DNA from: Rhizobium sp. CIAT894
GTDB lineage: Bacteria; Pseudomonadota; Alphaproteobacteria; Rhizobiales; Rhizobiaceae
Reading direction: 5' to 3'
NCBI RefSeq assembly: GCF_000172795.2
Contig: NZ_CP020947.1
Location: 3,686,501 to 3,750,500, forward strand
DNA: 64,000 bases
Position 1 is the stretch's first letter. Each line of letters opens with the position of its first letter. The translations under genes and the position numbers were made by a program. The notes beneath the pieces were generated by a model. It ran no database searches and was not told the origin of the DNA. It worked only from the letters and a program-made list of their open reading frames with translations. Positions 46,370 to 57,060 of this stretch are shown here, piece by piece.

Positions 46370-46398
46370 TAAAAAACTCCGCCCGGAAAGGCGGAGTC
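46370..46398 (-). terminator. Intrinsic terminator after gltD
   Basis: Perfect stem ACTCCGCC / GGCGGAGT; on the minus strand it is followed by a run of T. Confidence 0.85.
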
Positions 46399-46428
46399 TC
46401 TATCTTCAAGTCTCCAGACGAGCTGCAA

Positions 46429-47883
46429 TCAGTTCGGCAGAACGCTCGAGCCCATCAACGCCTCATCGATGGCGCGCGCCGCCTGGCGGCCTTCGCGGAT
46501 CGCCCAGACCACCAGCGACTGGCCGCGGCGCACGTCGCCCGCCGTCCAGAACTTGTCGACCGAGGTCTTGTAGTCGCGGTCGTTGGCAACGACGTTGGTC
46601 GAGCCGCGCTTGTCGGTATTGAGCGTCAGCTTACCCTCGAGTTCCTTCAGCACGCTTGTCGTGAACGGGCCGCGGAAACCGATGGCGATGAAGGCGAGAT
46701 CGGCGCGGATGACAAATTCCGTGCCCGCAACCGGCCGCCGGCGCTCGTCGACTTCACAGCACTTGACGCCGGTCAGCACGCCGTCTTCACCGACGAATTC
46801 GAGCGTCGCCACCTGGAACTCGCGTACCGCACCCTCGGCCTGCGAGGAGGAGGTGCGCATCTTCGTCGCCCAGAAGGGCCAGACGGCGAGCTTGTCTTCC
46901 TTCTCCGGCGGCTGCGGGCGGATGTCGAGCTGGGTGACCTTGACGGCCCCTTGGCGGAATGCCGTGCCGACACAGTCCGAAGCCGTGTCGCCCCCGCCGA
47001 CGACGACGATATGTTTGGCGCCCGCCAGGATCGGGTCCGACGGCCAGCCGACGCTGTCGATGTTCTCGCGCCCGACGCGGCGGTTCTGCTGCACCAGGTA
47101 GGGCATCGCGTCATGCACGCCGGCAAGGTCCGTGCCCGGAATGCCCGCCTCGCGCGGCGTCTCCGAGCCGCCGCAATAGAGGACGGCGTCGTGATCGGCG
47201 AGCAGTTGCTCGACCTTGACGTCGACGCCGACATTGACGCCGCAATGGAAGGTGACGCCCTCACCCTTCATCTGCTCGACGCGGCGGTCGATGAAGTTCT
47301 TCTCCATCTTGAAATCGGGGATGCCGTAGCGCAACAGTCCGCCCGGCTTCGTCTCGCGCTCGTAGACATGCACGTCATGACCGGCGCGGCCGAGCTGCTG
47401 GGCGGCAGCCATGCCGGCAGGACCGGAGCCGATGACGGCGACCTTCTTGCCGGTGTGGACGGTGGCCGGCTGCGGCCTGATGAACCCGAGCTCGTAGGCC
47501 TTGTCGGCGATCGCCTGCTCGACCGTCTTGATCGCAACCGGCGCATCCTCGAGATTCAGCGTGCAGGCTTCTTCGCAAGGCGCGGGGCAAACGCGGCCGG
47601 TGAACTCAGGGAAGTTGTTGGTCGAATGCAGGTTCTGGATCGCCACTTCCCAATTGTTGTTGTAGACGAGGTCGTTCCAGTCCGGAATCTGGTTGTGCAC
47701 CGGGCAGCCGGTCGGTCCGTGACAATAGGGAATGCCACAGTCCATGCAGCGCGCGGCCTGTTTCTGCACTTCCGGGTCCGACATCGGGATCGTGAACTCG
47801 CGGAAATGCCGGATGCGATCCGACGCCGGCTGGTACTTCGCCACCTGCCGGTCGATTTCCAGAAATCCTGTAACCTTACCCAT
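46429..47883 (-). CDS. gltD: Glutamate synthase small (beta) subunit
   Basis: NADPH-oxidising partner of GltB: brings electrons to the large subunit for glutamate synthesis from glutamine and 2-oxoglutarate. The 484-residue protein starts MGKVTGFLEIDRQ. Cysteine clusters near the N-terminus (RCMDCGIPYCHGPTGCP and GRVCPAPCEEACTL) hold two 4Fe-4S centres; two dinucleotide-binding motifs follow (VAVIGSGPAGMAAAQ and IVVVGGGDTASDCVG). The end GQSLVVWAIREGRQAA matches the family. gltB lies 224 bp upstream on the same strand. Confidence 0.96.
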   Translation of the reverse strand: MGKVTGFLEIDRQVAKYQPASDRIRHFREFTIPMSDPEVQKQAARCMDCGIPYCHGPTGCPVHNQIPDWNDLVYNNNWEVAIQNLHSTNNFPEFTGRVCPAPCEEACTLNLEDAPVAIKTVEQAIADKAYELGFIRPQPATVHTGKKVAVIGSGPAGMAAAQQLGRAGHDVHVYERETKPGGLLRYGIPDFKMEKNFIDRRVEQMKGEGVTFHCGVNVGVDVKVEQLLADHDAVLYCGGSETPREAGIPGTDLAGVHDAMPYLVQQNRRVGRENIDSVGWPSDPILAGAKHIVVVGGGDTASDCVGTAFRQGAVKVTQLDIRPQPPEKEDKLAVWPFWATKMRTSSSQAEGAVREFQVATLEFVGEDGVLTGVKCCEVDERRRPVAGTEFVIRADLAFIAIGFRGPFTTSVLKELEGKLTLNTDKRGSTNVVANDRDYKTSVDKFWTAGDVRRGQSLVVWAIREGRQAARAIDEALMGSSVLPN

Positions 47884-48107
47884 TTCTTCGTCCCTTACCC
47901 TCATGACCGCCTCACCGCGGCCAGTTGTCTGTCGTCAGTCCCCGGAGTTCCGGGCGGGTTGCTTATCTTGACCGTCATTGGAACAGATCTCCTGTAGGAC
48001 ACCGTACGATCCGGACGGCCCATCGCCGTCGTCATGTTCGTGAGGAGTCATCGAGATGTTTCCGTCATCCGCCATCTGCGATGCGATGGCGGATGCTCCG
48101 GTTCAAA

Positions 48108-51100
48108 TCATTCCGCGGCGATGCCCATCCGGCTGCGTTCCATTTCCTCGAGCGCACGTCGGTATTCCACAGGCATGACCTTGCGGAATTTCGGACGGTA
48201 GTCGGCCCAGTGATCGAGGATCTGCTTGGCGCGGGCCGAGCCCGTATAGTGCAGATGGTTGGAGATCAGCTGGTAAAGGCGCTCCTCGTCATGGCGCGTC
48301 ATGTCACCGGAGACGTCGACGCGTCCCTTGTGCATGAGATCGCCGCCGTGATGATGCAGCTTCTCCAGCATGTCGTCCTCTTCCGGCACCGGCTCGAGTT
48401 CGACCATCGCCATATTGCAGCGGCTGGCGAAATCGCCGGTTTCGTCGAGCACGTAAGCGACACCGCCGGACATGCCGGCCGCGAAATTGCGGCCCGTGGT
48501 GCCGAGCACGACGACGACACCGCCGGTCATATATTCGCAACCGTGGTCGCCGACACCTTCGACAATGGCGATCGCCCCCGAATTACGCACGGCGAACCGT
48601 TCGCCCGCCACGCCGCGGAAATAGCACTCGCCCTCGGTCGCGCCGTAAAGCACGGTGTTGCCGACGATGATCGAGTTTTCGGCGACAATCCGCGAATTCT
48701 CCGGCGGCCGGATGATGATCTTGCCGCCCGAAAGCCCTTTGCCGACATAGTCGTTGCCGTCACCGATCAGGTTGAAGGTGACGCCGCGCGCCAGGAAGGC
48801 GCCGAAGCTCTGGCCCGCCGTGCCGCGAAGCGTCACATTGATCGTGTCTTCCTTCAGCCCGCGATGGCGATAACGCTTGGCGACCTCGCCGGACAGCATC
48901 GCGCCGGCCGAACGGTCGACGTTCTTGATGTCGACCTCGAAAGCGACGGGCGTCTTGTCGGTCAGCGCCTGTTGTGCCTGCTCGATCAGCGCGCGGTCGA
49001 GAATATCGTCGATCGGATGCTGCTGCCTGCTCGTCCAGAAGGTCGCCTCCTTGGGAGCGTCGACCTTGTGGAAGATGCGGCTGAAGTCGAGACCCTTGGC
49101 CTTCCAGTGCGCCAGCATCTCGTCCTTCTCCAGCAGCTCCGAAGCGCCGATGATCTCGTCGAGCCGGGTGAAGCCGAGCGAAGCGAGAATTTCGCGCACT
49201 TCATTGGCAACGAAGAAGAAGTAGTTGATGACGTGCTCCGGCGTGCCCTTGAAGCGCTTACGCAGCACCGGATCCTGCGTCGCCACACCGACCGGACAGG
49301 TGTTGAGATGGCACTTGCGCATCATGATGCAGCCGGCCGCGATCAGCGGCGCGGTGGCAAAACCGAATTCGTCGGCGCCGAGCAGCGCTCCGATGATGAC
49401 GTCGCGGCCGGTCTTCAGGCCGCCGTCCACCTGCAGCGCGACGCGCGAACGCAAACCGTTCAGCACCAGCGTCTGCTGGGTTTCGGCAAGGCCGATCTCC
49501 CAGGGGCTGCCGGCATGCTTGAGCGAGGTCAGCGGCGAGGCACCCGTGCCGCCGTCGAAGCCGGCGACCGTGATGTGGTCGGCGCGCGCCTTGGCGACGC
49601 CGGCAGCAACCGTGCCGACACCGACTTCGGAGACCAGCTTGACCGAGACATCGGACGTCGGGTTGACGTTCTTCAGGTCGTAGATCAGCTGCGCCAGATC
49701 TTCGATCGAATAGATGTCGTGGTGCGGCGGCGGCGAGATCAGGCCGACACCCGGCGTCGAGTGACGGGTCTTGGCGACCGTCGCATCGACCTTGTGGCCG
49801 GGCAGCTGGCCGCCTTCGCCGGGCTTGGCGCCCTGCGCCACCTTGATCTGCAGCACATCGGCATTGACGAGATATTCGGTGGTGACGCCGAAGCGGCCCG
49901 AGGCGATCTGCTTGATCGCCGAGCGTTCCGGGTTCATCGAACCATCGGAGAGCGGCATGTAGCGGTCGGATTCCTCGCCGCCCTCGCCGGTGTTCGACTT
50001 GCCGCCGATCCGGTTCATGGCGATCGCCAGCGTCGTGTGCGCCTCTCTGGAAATCGAACCGAAGGACATTGCCCCCGTCGAGAACCGCTTGACGATATCG
50101 GCCGCCGGCTCGACCTCGTCGACGGACACCGGCTTGCGGCCGAGCGCCTCGGCGCTCTTGACGTTGAACAATCCGCGGATCGTGTTCATGCGCAGCGCCG
50201 AATTGTTCACCATCTCGGCGAATTCGCGGTAGCGGTCCTCGGCATTGCCGCGCACGGCATGCTGAAGGGCTGCGACTGCGTCCGGCGTCCAGGCATGGCT
50301 TTCGCCGCGCATGCGGTAGGCATATTCGCCGCCGATATCGAGTGTCGTGGCCAGCAGCGGATCCGTGCCGAAGGCCGCGTTATGGCGGGAAACGGTCTCT
50401 TCGGCGATCGCTTCGAGACCGATGCCTTCGATCATCGTCGCGGTTCCGAAGAAATACTTGTCGACCAGTTCGGACGACAGGCCGATCGCATCGAAAATCT
50501 GCGCGCCGCAATAGGACTGATAGGTCGAAATGCCCATCTTCGACATGACCTTGAGGATGCCTTTGCCGACCGCCTTGATGTAGCGGTAGACGACTTCCGA
50601 GGCATCCACTTCCTTCGGGAATTCGCCCTTGGCATGCATGTCGAGCAGCGTGTCGAAAGCGAGATAGGGGTTGATCGCCTCGGCACCGTAGCCGGCGAGC
50701 AGGCAGAAATGATGCACTTCGCGCGGTTCGCCGGTTTCGACGACGAGACCGACCGAGGTGCGAAGTCCCTTGCGAATCAGGTGATGGTGCACGGCGGCCG
50801 TCGCCAGCAGCGCCGGAATGGCGATCCTGTCAGGCCCGATCTGGCGGTCGGAAAGCACGATGATGTTGTAGCCGCCCTTGACGGCCGCCTCCGCGCGCTC
50901 GCAGAGCCGGTCGAGCATTTCGGGCATGCCTGCGGCGCCGCGCTCGATATCATAGGTGAAATCGAGCGTCTTGGTGTCGAAACGGTCTTCCGTATGACCG
51001 ATCGAACGGATCTTTTCGAGATCGCCATTGGTAAGGATCGGCTGACGCACCTCGAGCCGCTTGGCGTTCGCGGCACCTTCGTGGTCGAGAATGTTCGGCC

Positions 51101-52829
51101 GCGGGCCGATGAAGGAAACGAGGCTCATCACCAGTTCCTCGCGGATCGGGTCGATCGGCGGGTTCGTCACCTGCGCGAAGTTCTGCTTGAAATAGGTATA
51201 GAGCAGCTTCGGCTTTTCCGACATTGCCGAGATCGGCGTGTCGGTGCCCATCGAGCCGATCGCTTCCTGGCCGGTCGTCGCCATCGGCGACATCAGGATG
51301 CGCGTATCTTCGAGCGTGTAGCCGAAGGCCTGCTGACGGTCGAGCAGCGACACGTCGCGGCGCAGCGCCCGCGGCTCCACCGGCTTCAGCTCTTCGAGGA
51401 TCAGTTGGGTCCGGTCGAGCCAGCTGCGATAGGGATGCGCCGTCGCAAGCTGCGACTTCACCTCGTCATCGGAGATGATGCGGCCTTCCTCCATGTCGAT
51501 CAGCAGCATCTTGCCCGGCTGCAGACGCCACTTCTGGATGATCCTCTCCTCCGGAACCGGCAGCACGCCGGCTTCGGACGCCATGATGACGCGGTCGTCG
51601 TCGGTGACGAGGTAACGTGCCGGCCTGAGGCCGTTGCGGTCGAGCGTCGCGCCGATCTGCTTGCCGTCGGTGAAGGCGACGGCAGCCGGCCCGTCCCACG
51701 GCTCCATCAGTGCCGCATGATATTCGTAGAAGGCCTTGCGTTCGGCCGCCATCGACTGGTTGCCGGCCCAGGCTTCCGGGATCAGCATCATCACCGCATG
51801 CGCCAGCGAATAACCGCCGCGCACCAGGAATTCGAGTGCGTTGTCGAAGCAGGCCGTATCCGACTGGCCCTCGTAGGAGATCGGCCAGAGCTTGGAGATG
51901 TCCTCGCCGAACAGCGGCGAGGAGACCGATGCCTGACGCGCCGCCATCCAGTTGACGTTGCCGCGCAGCGTGTTGATTTCGCCGTTATGGGCGACCATGC
52001 GGTAGGGGTGCGCGAGTTTCCACGACGGGAAGGTGTTGGTCGAGAAGCGCTGGTGCACGAGGGCGACCGCGCTTTCGAAACGCGGATCCGCCAGGTCCTT
52101 ATAATAGGCCCCGACCTGGTAGGCCAGGAACATGCCCTTGTAGACCACCGTCGCCGACGACAGCGACACCGGATAGAAATTGCTCTCCTCGCCGTCGAAC
52201 TCGTCATAGATACGGTTGGAGATCACCTTGCGCAGCGTGAACAGCCGGCGCTCGAACTCGTCGTTGTTTTCGGCATCCTCGCCGGCGCCGATAAAGACCT
52301 GCACATGATGCGGCTCGGTGGCAGCGATGTCGGGCGCCTTGGAGAGCGAAGAATTATCGACCGGCACGTCGCGGAAGCCGATGAAGACCTGGCCCTCTTC
52401 GGTGATGACGTCGCTGATCACCTTCTTGAAGTGCTCGATCTGCTTTTCATCGCGCGGCAGGAAGATATGGCCGACGCCATATTCGCCGGCCGGCGGCAGG
52501 GTGATGCCCTGGGCGGCCATCTCCTCGCGGAAGAAGCGGTCGGGGATCTGCACCAGGATGCCGGCGCCATCACCCATCAGAGGGTCGGCGCCGACTGCGC
52601 CGCGATGTGTCAGGTTCTCGAGAATGAACAGGCCGTCCTTGACGATCTGATGCGACTTCTGGCCCTTCATATGCGCGACGAAGCCGACGCCGCAGGCGTC
52701 ATGTTCGTTGCGGGGATCGTAGAGGCCCTGCTTCTTCGGCAGGCCGGAGGCGGATTTGGACATATTGGCCGTAGCGCGCACCTCTGCAGCAGCAAACCGG
52801 TCAAATTCCATGGATGGCGTCTTCGTCAT
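48108..52829 (-). CDS. gltB: Glutamate synthase large (alpha) subunit
   Basis: Makes glutamate with GltD. The 1573-residue protein has a propeptide of about 45 residues before [10 protein letters not shown], whose Cys46 becomes the glutaminase nucleophile. The FMN-binding synthase domain has [25 protein letters not shown] and [18 protein letters not shown]; the 3Fe-4S cluster cysteines lie in [21 protein letters not shown]. The C-terminal beta-helix ([12 protein letters not shown]) is complete. Start 52829 has an AGGAGG site. No glnK or other nitrogen-control gene is adjacent. Confidence 0.97.
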   Translation of the reverse strand: MTKTPSMEFDRFAAAEVRATANMSKSASGLPKKQGLYDPRNEHDACGVGFVAHMKGQKSHQIVKDGLFILENLTHRGAVGADPLMGDGAGILVQIPDRFFREEMAAQGITLPPAGEYGVGHIFLPRDEKQIEHFKKVISDVITEEGQVFIGFRDVPVDNSSLSKAPDIAATEPHHVQVFIGAGEDAENNDEFERRLFTLRKVISNRIYDEFDGEESNFYPVSLSSATVVYKGMFLAYQVGAYYKDLADPRFESAVALVHQRFSTNTFPSWKLAHPYRMVAHNGEINTLRGNVNWMAARQASVSSPLFGEDISKLWPISYEGQSDTACFDNALEFLVRGGYSLAHAVMMLIPEAWAGNQSMAAERKAFYEYHAALMEPWDGPAAVAFTDGKQIGATLDRNGLRPARYLVTDDDRVIMASEAGVLPVPEERIIQKWRLQPGKMLLIDMEEGRIISDDEVKSQLATAHPYRSWLDRTQLILEELKPVEPRALRRDVSLLDRQQAFGYTLEDTRILMSPMATTGQEAIGSMGTDTPISAMSEKPKLLYTYFKQNFAQVTNPPIDPIREELVMSLVSFIGPRPNILDHEGAANAKRLEVRQPILTNGDLEKIRSIGHTEDRFDTKTLDFTYDIERGAAGMPEMLDRLCERAEAAVKGGYNIIVLSDRQIGPDRIAIPALLATAAVHHHLIRKGLRTSVGLVVETGEPREVHHFCLLAGYGAEAINPYLAFDTLLDMHAKGEFPKEVDASEVVYRYIKAVGKGILKVMSKMGISTYQSYCGAQIFDAIGLSSELVDKYFFGTATMIEGIGLEAIAEETVSRHNAAFGTDPLLATTLDIGGEYAYRMRGESHAWTPDAVAALQHAVRGNAEDRYREFAEMVNNSALRMNTIRGLFNVKSAEALGRKPVSVDEVEPAADIVKRFSTGAMSFGSISREAHTTLAIAMNRIGGKSNTGEGGEESDRYMPLSDGSMNPERSAIKQIASGRFGVTTEYLVNADVLQIKVAQGAKPGEGGQLPGHKVDATVAKTRHSTPGVGLISPPPHHDIYSIEDLAQLIYDLKNVNPTSDVSVKLVSEVGVGTVAAGVAKARADHITVAGFDGGTGASPLTSLKHAGSPWEIGLAETQQTLVLNGLRSRVALQVDGGLKTGRDVIIGALLGADEFGFATAPLIAAGCIMMRKCHLNTCPVGVATQDPVLRKRFKGTPEHVINYFFFVANEVREILASLGFTRLDEIIGASELLEKDEMLAHWKAKGLDFSRIFHKVDAPKEATFWTSRQQHPIDDILDRALIEQAQQALTDKTPVAFEVDIKNVDRSAGAMLSGEVAKRYRHRGLKEDTINVTLRGTAGQSFGAFLARGVTFNLIGDGNDYVGKGLSGGKIIIRPPENSRIVAENSIIVGNTVLYGATEGECYFRGVAGERFAVRNSGAIAIVEGVGDHGCEYMTGGVVVVLGTTGRNFAAGMSGGVAYVLDETGDFASRCNMAMVELEPVPEEDDMLEKLHHHGGDLMHKGRVDVSGDMTRHDEERLYQLISNHLHYTGSARAKQILDHWADYRPKFRKVMPVEYRRALEEMERSRMGIAAE

Positions 52830-53368
52830 CGTCTTTCCTCCTGTCGAAACCCGCGGGGCCGCGGGCGGCTTTTCGTCCCGCGCCGCAACCAGAATAGGTT
52901 CGGCGCATGACAGCGCTGTTGCATTGTGAAGATCGGCCGCAGACATCTGCTTCTAAAGGAAAGCAAACCGTCGCGTTCCGCGCCTGCCATCTGCCCCCGC
53001 GCCGCCCGTCCACGGGGCTTGACGCTCGGAAGAACTATAGCGTGAAAGCCCGTCTGTTCCAGGGTTTTCGGCAGCTCTTCGGCCGCAAGGCCAAGATAGG
53101 ACAGCAACACTGTCCTAATTCATCTGTTCTATGCCAGAAAGCATTCGGCTCCGCAAGAGCGCGCCGCTAAAAAACGTCGATTTGCGACGGAAGATTACCG
53201 AATCGGTCGCGATAGAGAAATAAAATTACGTCATGAGCCATCATTTTGTTTATTGATTGCGTAGTTCAATTTATGTGATGCGTCGGGGGCAACCGCCTTG
53301 ATCCCGTGAAGCTTTGGCGTAATCTCCGCTTCGGCCCTGCCAAATCCTTCCTTTCCTGCGGTCCCCTC
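52830..53368. other. 539-bp region between gltB and the threonine aldolase gene
   Basis: No gene supported on either strand. The region must hold the divergent promoters of gltB and ltaE. It contains a perfect dyad (see 53097) and an AT-rich zone near 53230-53275 that may include the ltaE promoter (a TTGATT-like element in TATTGATTGCGTAG). Neither promoter is certain. Confidence 0.5.
53097..53117. promoter_or_regulatory. Perfect dyad in the gltB upstream region
   Basis: TAGGACAG-CAACA-CTGTCCTA, an 8-bp perfect inverted repeat with a 5-bp spacer, in a non-coding region about 270 bp before the gltB start. It may be an operator or a transcript hairpin. There is no T-run after it, so it is not a terminator. 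Confidence 0.45.
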
Positions 53369-54421
53369 ATGTTCTTTGCTTCCGATAACTGGGCCGGCGC
53401 CCATAGATCCATTGCCGAACGTCTGCTGGCGGAATCGGCCGGTTTTGCTCCTGCCTATGGCGCCAGCGATCTCGACAAGAAGGTCGAGGCCCGCTTCTGC
53501 GAAATCTTCGAGCGTGAGGTTTCGGTTTTCTTCGTCGCCACCGGCACAGCCGCCAACTCCCTGGCGCTGGCGAGCGTCCAGCGCCCCGGCGGCATTACCT
53601 TCTGCCATTCGGAAGCCCATGTGATCGAAGATGAATGCGGCGCGCCGGAATTCTTCTCCGGCTCCGCCCGCCTCATGGCCGTCGACGGCGAAGCCGGCAA
53701 GATCGATCCAGCCAGGCTTTCGGCAAAGATCGCAAACTTCCCCGAGGACGCCCTTCGTCATGGCCGTGCCAGCGCGGTGACCATCACCCAGACGACGGAG
53801 ATCGGCACGGTCTATTCGCTGCCGGAGATCGGTGAGATTGCCGCCATATCAAAAAAGCGCAACCTGCCGCTTCATATGGATGGCGCTCGCTTCGTCAACG
53901 CGCTGGTCGCGCTCGATGTCACCCCAGCCGAGATGACCTGGAAGCGCGGTGTCGACATGCTGTCCTTCGGCGGCACCAAGAACGGCTGCTGGTGCGCGGA
54001 AGCGATCGTCTTCTTCAACCCGGATCAGGCAAGCGAAATGCCCTTCATCCGCAAGCGCGCCGCCCAACTCTTCTCCAAGTCGCGTTTCATCGCCGCCCAG
54101 TTCGATGCCTATTTCGAAAACGATCTCTGGCTCGATCTCGCCCGCCATTCGAACGGTATGGCCGACCGGCTGCGGGCCGGCATCGGCGCCAGCAACGCCG
54201 CCCGCCTCGCCTGGCCGACCGCTTCCAACGAAGTCTTTGCCGTCGTCAGCAGGCGCGCTGCAAAAACCGCGGAAGAAAAGGGTGCGAAATTTTACGAATG
54301 GCCGGTACCGGCGGCAGCGCCCGAACTCGTCTCCAAAAACGAAACGCTGATCCGCCTGGTCACCAGCTTCGCCACGACGGAAGCGGACGTGGATGGCTTC
54401 CTCAGGTGCCTGGCGGCCTGA
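53369..54421 (+). CDS. ltaE: Low-specificity threonine aldolase
   Basis: PLP enzyme splitting L-threonine or L-allo-threonine to glycine and acetaldehyde. About 350 residues from ATG 53369. Blocks seen: FASDNWAGAHRSIAERL, FFVATGTAANSLAL, HSEAHVIEDECGAPEF, HMDGARFVNALVAL and SFGGTKNGCWCAEAI with the PLP lysine. The frame is open upstream, but homology supports the chosen start. The protein is somewhat different from E. coli LtaE and fits the alphaproteobacterial type. It stands alone. Confidence 0.9.
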   Translation: MFFASDNWAGAHRSIAERLLAESAGFAPAYGASDLDKKVEARFCEIFEREVSVFFVATGTAANSLALASVQRPGGITFCHSEAHVIEDECGAPEFFSGSARLMAVDGEAGKIDPARLSAKIANFPEDALRHGRASAVTITQTTEIGTVYSLPEIGEIAAISKKRNLPLHMDGARFVNALVALDVTPAEMTWKRGVDMLSFGGTKNGCWCAEAIVFFNPDQASEMPFIRKRAAQLFSKSRFIAAQFDAYFENDLWLDLARHSNGMADRLRAGIGASNAARLAWPTASNEVFAVVSRRAAKTAEEKGAKFYEWPVPAAAPELVSKNETLIRLVTSFATTEADVDGFLRCLAA

Positions 54422-54473
54422 TCGCCCACCGACCGGCCTGTCGGTCCGACGGGCCTTTCGTGATGGCAACGGC

Positions 54474-55328
54474 TTACGCCGACTTCAGCCCCCTCACCTT
54501 TTGCAAAATATCGTCCGACAGTGCGGCGACCAGTGCCTGATCCGCCCCTTTGCGCGGTACCAGCACGAATTCCACATCTTCCAGAACCGGAAGCTTTCCC
54601 GCCGCGATCTCTTTCAGCCCTGATGGCGCCATGCTGCGCGGCTGCACCAGCACGCCCATCCCGGCCCGCGCCGCTGCCGTCAATCCACTGAGGCTCCCGC
54701 AGGTGCAGACGATCCGCCACGCCACGCCGTTTCGTGCCAGCGCTTCCAGCGCGATCACCCGCGTCACGCTCGGCGGTGGAAAGGCGATCAGCGGCAAAGG
54801 GCCGGAGGTAAGAACACGCTCGGGATCGCGTGCCAGCCAGACGAGCGGCTCACGATAGACCAGTTTTCCGCGGGCATCGCCGAGCCGGCGCTTGGCGAGC
54901 ACCAGATCGATCTCGCCATTGTCCTGCATTTCGTAGAGGACGCCGGAGAGTGCCACCGTCAGTTCGAGGTCGACGGAGGGATGCGACCGCACGAAATCCT
55001 CCAGCACCGCCGGCAACTGGCTGGTGACGAAATCCTCCGACACTCCGAGCCGCAGACTGCCGCGCAGGCTGTTGCTTCGAAACAGCGACTGTACTTGGCC
55101 TTCGATCAAAAGCATGCTGCGTGCATGCGACAGCAGCGCCTCGCCATCGCCGGTCAGGATGACCTTATGCGTATCGCGCGCCAGGAGCTTGCGCCCGAGT
55201 GTGGTCTCCAGCCGCTGAATGTGCTGGCTCACCGTCGACTGGCCAAGGCCGAGCCTTTCTGCGGCGAGCGTAAAACTGCCCATCTGCTCGACGGCGACAA
55301 AACTGCGCAATTGCGAAAGATCCAGCAT
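54474..55328 (-). CDS. LysR-family transcriptional regulator
   Basis: A 284-residue LysR protein, MLDLSQLRSFVAVEQMGSFTLAAERLGLGQSTVSQHIQ (N-terminal helix-turn-helix at about 18-38). It is divergent from a bile-acid:sodium-symporter-family gene 93 bp away. A weak inverted repeat (ATAAC-TG-TTAT at 55346-55356) lies in the gap. It likely controls that transporter, although the transporter frame is broken here. Confidence 0.93.
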   Translation of the reverse strand: MLDLSQLRSFVAVEQMGSFTLAAERLGLGQSTVSQHIQRLETTLGRKLLARDTHKVILTGDGEALLSHARSMLLIEGQVQSLFRSNSLRGSLRLGVSEDFVTSQLPAVLEDFVRSHPSVDLELTVALSGVLYEMQDNGEIDLVLAKRRLGDARGKLVYREPLVWLARDPERVLTSGPLPLIAFPPPSVTRVIALEALARNGVAWRIVCTCGSLSGLTAAARAGMGVLVQPRSMAPSGLKEIAAGKLPVLEDVEFVLVPRKGADQALVAALSDDILQKVRGLKSA

Positions 55329-55421
55329 GGCAATCCAGTTTCTCGATAACTGTTATTCCTTGCATCCTGGATCGCAATGGACGACAAAACAAGGACTGTT
55401 TTATCACGCCGCGAGACCACT

Positions 55422-56425
55422 ATGCGTCGCTTTCTGCCCGATACCTTCACCGTACTGCTCGTCTGCACGGTCATCCTCGCCTCGCTGCTGCCGGCAAGGG
55501 GCGCCTTCGCGGGTTATTTCGGCATCGCCACCGATCTTGCCATCGCGCTGTTATTCTTCCTGCATGGCGCCCGCCTCTCGCGCGATGTCGTGATTGCGGG
55601 CCTGCTGCACTGGCGCCTGCATCTCGTCATCCTGTTGACCACCTTCGGCATTTTTCCGCTGCTCGGCCTCGGGCTCGGCTTCATTCCCGACACCATCCTG
55701 CCGCAGCCGCTTTATCTCGGCATCCTCTTCCTCTGTGTGCTGCCCTCGACGGTCCAGTCGTCGATCGCCTTTACCTCGATGGCGGGCGGCAACGTGCCTG
55801 CCGCCATCTGCTCGGCCTCGGCCTCCAACATTTTCGGCATGTTCCTGACGCCGCTGCTCGTCGGCCTGCTGTTTTCCGTCGGCGGCCATGGCGGCTTCTC
55901 CTTCGACGCGCTGGAGCAGATCCTGCTGCAGCTGCTGGCCCCTTCATCATCGGCCAGATCCTGCAGCCCTGGATCGGCGACTGGATTCGCGCCAAGAAGA
56001 AGATCCTGATGCCCGTCGACCGCGGCTCGATCCTGATGGTCGTCTATCTCGCCTTCTCGACGGCTGTCGTCGAGGGCCTGTGGCATACCTTCTCGATCGC
56101 CGATATCGCCGCCGTCGTCGTCGCCGACGTCGTCCTGCTGGCGATCGTCCTTGTCTTGACGATGGTCGGCAGCCGCTGGCTGGGCTTCGACAAGGCCGAC
56201 GAAATCACCATCACCTTCTGCGGCTCGAAGAAGAGCCTGGCAAGCGGCGTGCCGATGGCCAACGTCATCTTCGCCGGCCAGTCGATCGGTGCGATCGTTC
56301 TGCCGCTGATGCTCTTCCACCAGATCCAGCTGATGGTCTGCGCCGTCATCGCCCAGAAATACGCCGCCGCCGCGGCCCGCCGCGCAATGGAAAAAGAGAT
56401 AGAGGAAGCCGCCAGCCCGGCCTGA
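55422..56425 (+). pseudogene. Bile-acid:sodium-symporter-family (YfeH-like) transporter, one-base frameshift
   Basis: The first part (from ATG 55422, or 55377) encodes MRRFLPDTFTVLLVCTVILASLLPARG and several membrane helices through LLFSVGGHGGF. At about 55939-55942 the frame shifts: LLQLLAP should continue into PFIIGQ but one C seems missing in a C-run (GGCCCC). The other frame resumes with IGQILQPWIGDW.. and runs to MPVDRGSILMVVYLAF.. and the end at 56425, giving a full-length protein of about 334 residues once one base is added. The second part keeps the conserved block ITFCGSKKSLASGVPMANVIF. No other damage is visible. Confidence 0.85.
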
Positions 56426-56436
56426 CTCGCAACAAA

Positions 56437-56466
56437 AACGGCGCCCCGATGGAGCGCCGTTCGTTT
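56437..56466. terminator. Bidirectional terminator between the transporter and hsp20
   Basis: Stem AACGGCGC / GCGCCGTT with A-run on one side and TCGTTT on the other; serves both converging transcripts. Confidence 0.7.
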
Positions 56467-56483
56467 ACCCCATAGGGGATAAA

Positions 56484-56954
56484 TCAGCCGTTGATGATCT
56501 GCGCCTCGATGGCCTTCGGAGCCTCGACCGGTTCTGCCGCAATCGCAATCTTGCGGGGCTTCATGGCCTCGGGAATGTTGCGCAGAAGGTCGATGTGCAG
56601 CAGGCCGTTCTTCAGCGAAGCGGCGGTCACCTCTACATGGTCGGCAAGCTGGAAGCGGCGCTCGAAGGCGCGCTTGGCAATGCCGCGGTAGAGGAATTCG
56701 CCGCCTTCGGCAGGTTCCTCGGCCTTTTCACCCTTGACGGACAGGACATGGGCATGGGCTTCGATCGAAAGTTCGGTCTCGTCGAAACCGGCGACCGCCA
56801 TGGTGATCCGATAGGTGTTTTCGCCGGTGCGCTCGATATTATAGGGCGGATAGGTCTGGGCCTGCTCCGGCTGGGCAAGGCTGTCGAGCATGGTGAAGAG
56901 CCGGTCGAAACCGACGGTCGAACGATAAAGGGGAGAGAAGTCTACGTGACGCAT
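56484..56954 (-). CDS. Small heat-shock protein, Hsp20 family
   Basis: A 156-residue alpha-crystallin-type chaperone: MRHVDFSPLYRSTVGFDRLF, the typical bacterial IbpA-like N-terminus, then the alpha-crystallin domain with YRITMAVAGFDETELSIE, VLSVKGEKAEE and RAFERRFQLADHVEV, ending in an Ile-rich tail. It holds unfolding proteins during stress. ATG 56954 has AGGAGG at the right distance. Its leader carries a sigma-32-like promoter and a possible ROSE thermometer. Confidence 0.95.
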   Translation of the reverse strand: MRHVDFSPLYRSTVGFDRLFTMLDSLAQPEQAQTYPPYNIERTGENTYRITMAVAGFDETELSIEAHAHVLSVKGEKAEEPAEGGEFLYRGIAKRAFERRFQLADHVEVTAASLKNGLLHIDLLRNIPEAMKPRKIAIAAEPVEAPKAIEAQIING

Positions 56955-57055
56955 GATGTCCTCCTGTGGAAGCGACGTGTTGCGATAAAATGCCCCTGAA
57001 ACCCCATCTTTGGCGGCCTCGGGACGCTTGCGCAGGCCCTCTTCGGCACCCGCAG
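56955..57055 (-). ncRNA. Candidate ROSE-like RNA thermometer leader
   Basis: The transcript from the heat-shock promoter has a leader of about 100 nt that runs up to the Shine-Dalgarno AGGAGG. Just before the ribosome site there is GTCGCTTCC (containing UCGCU, of the UYGCU form that pairs with the Shine-Dalgarno in ROSE elements), then ACAG and GGAGGACAU. Upstream GC-rich stretches can form other hairpins. ROSE elements are common before rhizobial hsp genes. Folding was not computed. Confidence 0.55.
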
Positions 57056-57060
57056 GAAGG

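Noticed and set aside
47925..52910. Very long open frame (about 1660 codons) on the plus strand opposite gltB and gltD
   Set aside because: It mirrors the codon structure of the GC-rich gltB gene in antisense; the product is full of His/Arg/Asp/Gly runs with no family likeness and it lacks a ribosome site. gltB and gltD are certain on the other strand.
53230..53275. AT-rich promoter for ltaE
   Set aside because: Several weak -35/-10 pairs are possible but none is clearly better than chance, so no promoter feature was called.
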